DNA of 64,000 nucleotides, taken from assembly GCF_009494395.1 (NCBI RefSeq), contig NZ_VZCB01000018.1, forward strand, positions 1 through 64,000. The letters run 5' to 3'. This document shows, in pieces, positions 61,042 through 64,000 of the stretch. The position numbers and the translations under genes were made by a program. The DNA comes from Segatella copri (GTDB lineage Bacteria; Bacteroidota; Bacteroidia; Bacteroidales; Bacteroidaceae). How positions within the stretch are numbered: position 1 is the first letter of the stretch; every line of letters starts with the position of its first letter. The notes below the pieces were generated by a model. It did not search any database, was not told the DNA's origin, and saw only the letters and a program-made list of their open reading frames with translations.

Positions 61042-61722
61042 ATGGAAAGAAAAAGTTATTCTATAAATATAAATCGCATTGCACAATATGCCATGTATGC
61101 ATATTGCATTTTCGCATTGTTTTCGCTGGCATTTTCTGTTTGCAGACAAGCGGGCTTATCCTTCAGAACAAGTCCCATCCTGATTCCAATAAGTCCCATC
61201 CTGGTTACCATCAAGCAACTGGTCTTGCAGCTCGCCCCTATAGCTTTATGGGGAATATTCCGCTACACGCTACCGGCAGGCGTAAAATTGCTACGACGCT
61301 GCAGCGAGTTGATGGTACTTTACTATGTGCTCTCATTCATCCTGGGCCAATGCTTCAATCTTCATCTCGTAACAATGATGCAGAACGGACAGATTACCCA
61401 AATGGCTTCCATACTCACCTGGACAGAAAGCACGACGGGCCTGATTTCCGTCATCGCCTCCCTGGTAGCCGGCTGTCATCTGTGCAGCAAGCACAGGGGC
61501 AACATGCGCAAACTGGGCATAGCCCTTGTCCTGGTTTTCATCGCATGGCTGCTATGCTCGAATCTCCTCCCTGCGGCAGTGTTTTATCTGGCAGGTAACA
61601 CCCAGCAGGCAGCCTTCACCTGCATGAATCTCATCAGTATGATAACAACGACATCGGCTTATATATACGCATACTATAGGATGTTTCGGGCAATAAAAAC
61701 TATAGGATGTATCGGGCAATAA
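61042..61722 (+). CDS. Multi-pass membrane protein, function unknown
   Basis: A 226-residue inner-membrane protein with about five or six membrane helices and short loops. No enzyme or transporter motif is visible, and I do not recognise the family. A small direct duplication in the N-terminal third (TSPILIPISPILVTI) marks a repeated IPISPILV-like unit, visible also in the DNA as two copies of AGTCCCATCCTG. It is a single gene behind its own promoter; the region after its stop is filled with repeats preceding the DUF4143 gene. Confidence 0.7.
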   Translation: MERKSYSININRIAQYAMYAYCIFALFSLAFSVCRQAGLSFRTSPILIPISPILVTIKQLVLQLAPIALWGIFRYTLPAGVKLLRRCSELMVLYYVLSFILGQCFNLHLVTMMQNGQITQMASILTWTESTTGLISVIASLVAGCHLCSKHRGNMRKLGIALVLVFIAWLLCSNLLPAAVFYLAGNTQQAAFTCMNLISMITTTSAYIYAYYRMFRAIKTIGCIGQ

Positions 61723-61805
61723 AACTAAATAAATACAAATTCTCGGATATACAGATTACAGAAAGGTTATCAGTTTTACAGAAAGTGTTATCAGTTCTAC
61801 AGAAA

Positions 61806-61874
61806 GAAATTTGCAATACACTGCAAATTTCACTCAGAAACACGAGAAATTTGCAATGCACTGCAAATTTCTCG
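61806..61874. repeat. Two copies of an inverted repeat before the DUF4143 gene
   Basis: 61806-61831 is GAAATTTGCA-N6-TGCAAATTTC and 61843-61874 is CGAGAAATTTGCA-N6-TGCAAATTTCTCG, both perfect. Just before them, a TTACAGAAAG-TTATCAG unit occurs almost three times (about 61757-61806). The second inverted repeat reaches the -33 region of the promoter at 61886, so it may be an operator. Confidence 0.75.
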
Positions 61875-61885
61875 AAAAAGTTTCG

Positions 61886-61893
61886 TATATTTG
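61886..61893 (+). promoter_or_regulatory. -7 box of the DUF4143 ATPase gene
   Basis: TATATTTG, 77 bp before the ATG, directly after the second inverted repeat. Confidence 0.55.
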
Positions 61894-61970
61894 CAGCGCA
61901 TTTCATTTTTAACAATCAAGATAGAATGCAAAATGAATAGCAAAGTGAATAAATAGAACATAAAGAGAAT

Positions 61971-63185
61971 ATGATAGAGCGCAAAGAATACATGAATCTC
62001 CTGGAGAAATGGAGAGACAAGAAGGCCATCAAGGTAGTAACAGGCATACGACGCTGTGGCAAGTCATCGCTGCTGAGGATGTTTAGGGAGAAACTTCTCT
62101 CGGACGGAGTATCCGAAGAACAAGTACAGGACCTCAACTTCGAGGATCTCGACAACGAACCGTTCCTCGACTATAAAATTTTGTACGCGCACGTAAAGCA
62201 GAACCTGTGCCCAGACAAGATGAACTATCTCTTCTTTGACGAGATACAGATGGTGGAAAATTTCCAAAAAGTGATAGACAGCCTGTTTCTGCTAGACAAC
62301 GTAGACATTTACGTTACTGGCAGCAATGCCTACCTGCTCTCTGGCGAAATAGCCACCCTGCTCACCGGAAGATACATCGAAATCAAGCTCTACCCTTTCT
62401 CCTTCCGAGAATTCATGCAGACGCAGCCTGCCCATACTTCCCGAGAGCTCGCCTATCGCCAATACATCGAACTGGGTTCCTTCCCATACATTCCCCAAAT
62501 CAGCCAAGACCGAGAGATGGTGCGTGAATACCTGTCAGGTCTCTACAACACCATCGTACTGAAAGACGTGGTGAGCCGCAAGAAGATAACCGATGTGATG
62601 ATGTTGCAAAGTGTGGTAAGATTCCTTGCTGACAATATAGGCAACATATCCGTAATCAAGCGCATCAGCGATACCATGACCTCGCTGGGCAGAAAGACTA
62701 CATCTCATACGATAGAAAACTACGTCTCTGCCCTCACCGACAGCTATATCTTCTACCCAGTGCAGAGATATGATGCCAAGGGTAAGCAGCTATTGAAGAC
62801 TGGACAGAACCTTTATCTTGCCGACGTAGGTCTGCGCCAAGTCATCAATGGCACCAAAGGTGGCGACTTGGGGCACGTACTGGAGAACATCGTGTATCTG
62901 GAACTAGCACGACGAGGCGGAGAAATCTATGTAGGCAAAGCCGGTGATGCAGAGATAGACTTCGTGGTAATCATTGGTGAACACAAGGCATACTATCAGG
63001 TATCGCTCAGCGTAAGGGATGAGACCACGATGCAGAGAGAATTGGCATCCCTGAAGTCCATCTCCGACAATTTTCCAAAATATCTGCTCACTCTGGACAA
63101 CGACCCCGTCCAGTTTCATGATGGAATCAAGCAAGAATATGTGCTCGACTGGCTTATGGAATGCTATGATTCACCTAAAAAATAA
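61971..63185 (+). CDS. AAA ATPase with DUF4143 domain
   Basis: A 404-residue protein of the AAA_14 plus DUF4143 family. The P-loop is GIRRCGKSSLL (about 25-35), Walker B YLFFDEIQMV (near 86), sensor YVTGSNAYLLSG (near 110), then a helical/winged region and a C-terminal DUF4143 domain with the nuclease-like core AEIDFVVIIG (near 326) and a following YYQVSLSV strand. These proteins are very common, multi-copy single genes in gut Bacteroidales and have no known function. Expression may be controlled through the inverted repeats at 61806-61874. All motifs are intact. Confidence 0.9.
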   Translation: MIERKEYMNLLEKWRDKKAIKVVTGIRRCGKSSLLRMFREKLLSDGVSEEQVQDLNFEDLDNEPFLDYKILYAHVKQNLCPDKMNYLFFDEIQMVENFQKVIDSLFLLDNVDIYVTGSNAYLLSGEIATLLTGRYIEIKLYPFSFREFMQTQPAHTSRELAYRQYIELGSFPYIPQISQDREMVREYLSGLYNTIVLKDVVSRKKITDVMMLQSVVRFLADNIGNISVIKRISDTMTSLGRKTTSHTIENYVSALTDSYIFYPVQRYDAKGKQLLKTGQNLYLADVGLRQVINGTKGGDLGHVLENIVYLELARRGGEIYVGKAGDAEIDFVVIIGEHKAYYQVSLSVRDETTMQRELASLKSISDNFPKYLLTLDNDPVQFHDGIKQEYVLDWLMECYDSPKK

Positions 63186-63206
63186 GACTCACATAGAAAA
63201 GCAATA

Positions 63207-63749
63207 ATGGAAAAGAATCAGATTTTTGAAAATATTATGAGCCGTACATCGGTGAGAAGCTATACAGACATGCCTGTAGAGCCGGAGAAGGTGGAGAGGA
63301 TGCTGCGTGCCGGCATGGCGGCTCCATCGGCATGCAACAAGCAGCCTTGGCATTTTGTGGTTATCAACGACAGAGAGATTCTCGACCAGATACCACAGTT
63401 CAGTCCTTATGCCAGCATGGTGAAGCAGGCACCACTCGCCATTGTGGTTTGCGGATGCCTGGACAAGACGCTGGAAGGCATCGAGCAGGAGTTCTGGATT
63501 CAAGACTGCTCGGCAGCCACGGAGAACATCCTGCTGATGGCTCACGGGTTGGGACTTGGCGGAGTATGGACAGCCCTCTATCCTCTGAAAGAACGATACG
63601 AGGGAATGCAGCAACTGCTGCATCTGCCCAAGACGATGATTCCGCTCAACACCCTCATCATCGGATATCCGAAGAATCAGGTGGCAGCAAAGGATAAGTG
63701 GAAAGAGGAGAATGTATCCTATAATAAATGGATGGAGAAAAATTCATAA
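63207..63749 (+). CDS. Nitroreductase family protein
   Basis: A 180-residue cytoplasmic FMN-binding oxidoreductase. The N-terminal ENIMSRTSVRSYTDMPV and APSACNKQPWHFVV carry the FMN-phosphate contacts, and ENILLMAHGLGLGGVWTALYP splits into the family alpha helix and the glycine loop near 110-130. It probably uses NAD(P)H to reduce nitro compounds, quinones or flavins. It lies 21 bp after the DUF4143 gene and 12 bp before the MutS-like gene on the same strand, so the three may be co-transcribed. It is not closely similar to the lipoprotein nitroreductase at 60138-60770. Confidence 0.92.
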   Translation: MEKNQIFENIMSRTSVRSYTDMPVEPEKVERMLRAGMAAPSACNKQPWHFVVINDREILDQIPQFSPYASMVKQAPLAIVVCGCLDKTLEGIEQEFWIQDCSAATENILLMAHGLGLGGVWTALYPLKERYEGMQQLLHLPKTMIPLNTLIIGYPKNQVAAKDKWKEENVSYNKWMEKNS

Positions 63750-63761
63750 TAAAGAAAAAGT

Positions 63762-64000
63762 ATGAATATCAAGGAGAATTATCAACAATATGTAAGCCGA
63801 TATGCTTCTGAGGTGGCTGCCCTGAAGCGTAAGAATACGGGATTTATAACGGGCGAGCTACTGGCTTTCGGCGGCATCCTCGCCTTCCTGATCTGCTATT
63901 TCGCATTGGATGGGGATACGCAGAACTATCTGTTGGGGGCGGTGTTGTGCCTGATTGCCTATCTGGGTATCAGACGACTTGACGACAAAAATAAGGAGAA
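63762..64000 (+). CDS. MutS-related membrane protein, N-terminal part (runs off the window)
   Basis: The first 79 codons of a gene cut by the window end. It begins MNIKENYQQYVSRYASEV, followed by two membrane helices (about 30-46 and 52-66) and a basic stretch. This start, with YxSRY and then TGELLAFGGILAF, is what I expect of the membrane-anchored MutS-family ATPases of Bacteroidales, whose P-loop domain would lie outside the window. The assignment rests on the N-terminus alone. It starts 12 bp after the nitroreductase gene with a good AAAGAAAAAG ribosome-binding region. Confidence 0.55.
   Translation, partial: MNIKENYQQYVSRYASEVAALKRKNTGFITGELLAFGGILAFLICYFALDGDTQNYLLGAVLCLIAYLGIRRLDDKNKE

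Noticed and set aside
1..64000. Complete insertion sequence, prophage or integrative element
   Set aside because: No transposase, integrase, relaxase or phage structural gene was found in any frame; only repeats and the VapE-like gene hint at mobility.
1..64000. tRNA or rRNA genes
   Set aside because: No cloverleaf-like or ribosomal sequence was noticed in the gene-free intervals, although I could not run a dedicated search.

Overview
The window looks like chromosome of a Bacteroidales bacterium, most likely Prevotellaceae (Prevotella/Segatella type). The reasons are a SusC/SusD pair, DUF6261, DUF6078, DUF2023 and C10-protease genes, BT4734-type VapE, many lipoproteins with short SCS-type lipoboxes, and promoters of the Bacteroidetes form [T/A]TTG-N20-TAnnTTTG, about 16 of which can be read directly.

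Layout. 1-10.9 kb (minus): a GH20 hexosaminidase, then a haem/iron uptake operon of the hmu type (CobN-like chelatase, multi-pass protein, ExbB-like channel, DUF2149, calycin-like lipoprotein, TonB-dependent receptor), with intergenic palindromes and TTCACTC repeats. 11.1-17.7 kb: a tricorn-like S41 protease, flavodoxin with DUF2023, an uncharacterised gene and an ftsZ that is not in a cell-wall cluster. 17.7-20.1 kb: an ATPase/PD-(D/E)XK gene and a small secreted protein behind a candidate sigma-54 promoter. 20.1-21.6 kb: ADP-ribosylglycohydrolase, PgpA and a 54-residue gene.

21.7-36.5 kb (minus) is the most unusual part: ten tightly packed genes encoding a lipoprotein, a three-helix membrane protein, a tubulin-like GTPase, a giant actin/Hsp70-fold ATPase, a second Hsp70-like protein, two TerD proteins, a tethered membrane protein, a hypothetical protein and a calcium P-type ATPase. 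They are preceded by a roughly 310-nt structured RNA that ends in an intrinsic terminator 75 nt before the first gene. I read this as a Ter-type stress or defence system built on two cytoskeleton-like NTPases.

37-40 kb is a DUF6078 plus VapE-like primase-helicase cassette with 22-bp iteron-like repeats and flanking inverted motifs. 40-45.4 kb holds NhaD, a secreted protein, an AAA ATPase, an XRE regulator with a possible hipA remnant, and a gene broken by an in-frame stop. 45.5-53.4 kb is a SusC/SusD locus whose cargo includes a C10 cysteine protease, suggesting protein rather than glycan use. 53.4-58.1 kb has a chimeric pseudogene, a phased palindrome array, DUF6261 and an AT-rich solitary superfamily 1 helicase. 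58.3 kb to the end holds a second ATPase/nuclease paralogue, two nitroreductases, a membrane protein, a DUF4143 ATPase and the start of a MutS-like gene. I saw no rRNA, tRNA, CRISPR array or complete insertion sequence.
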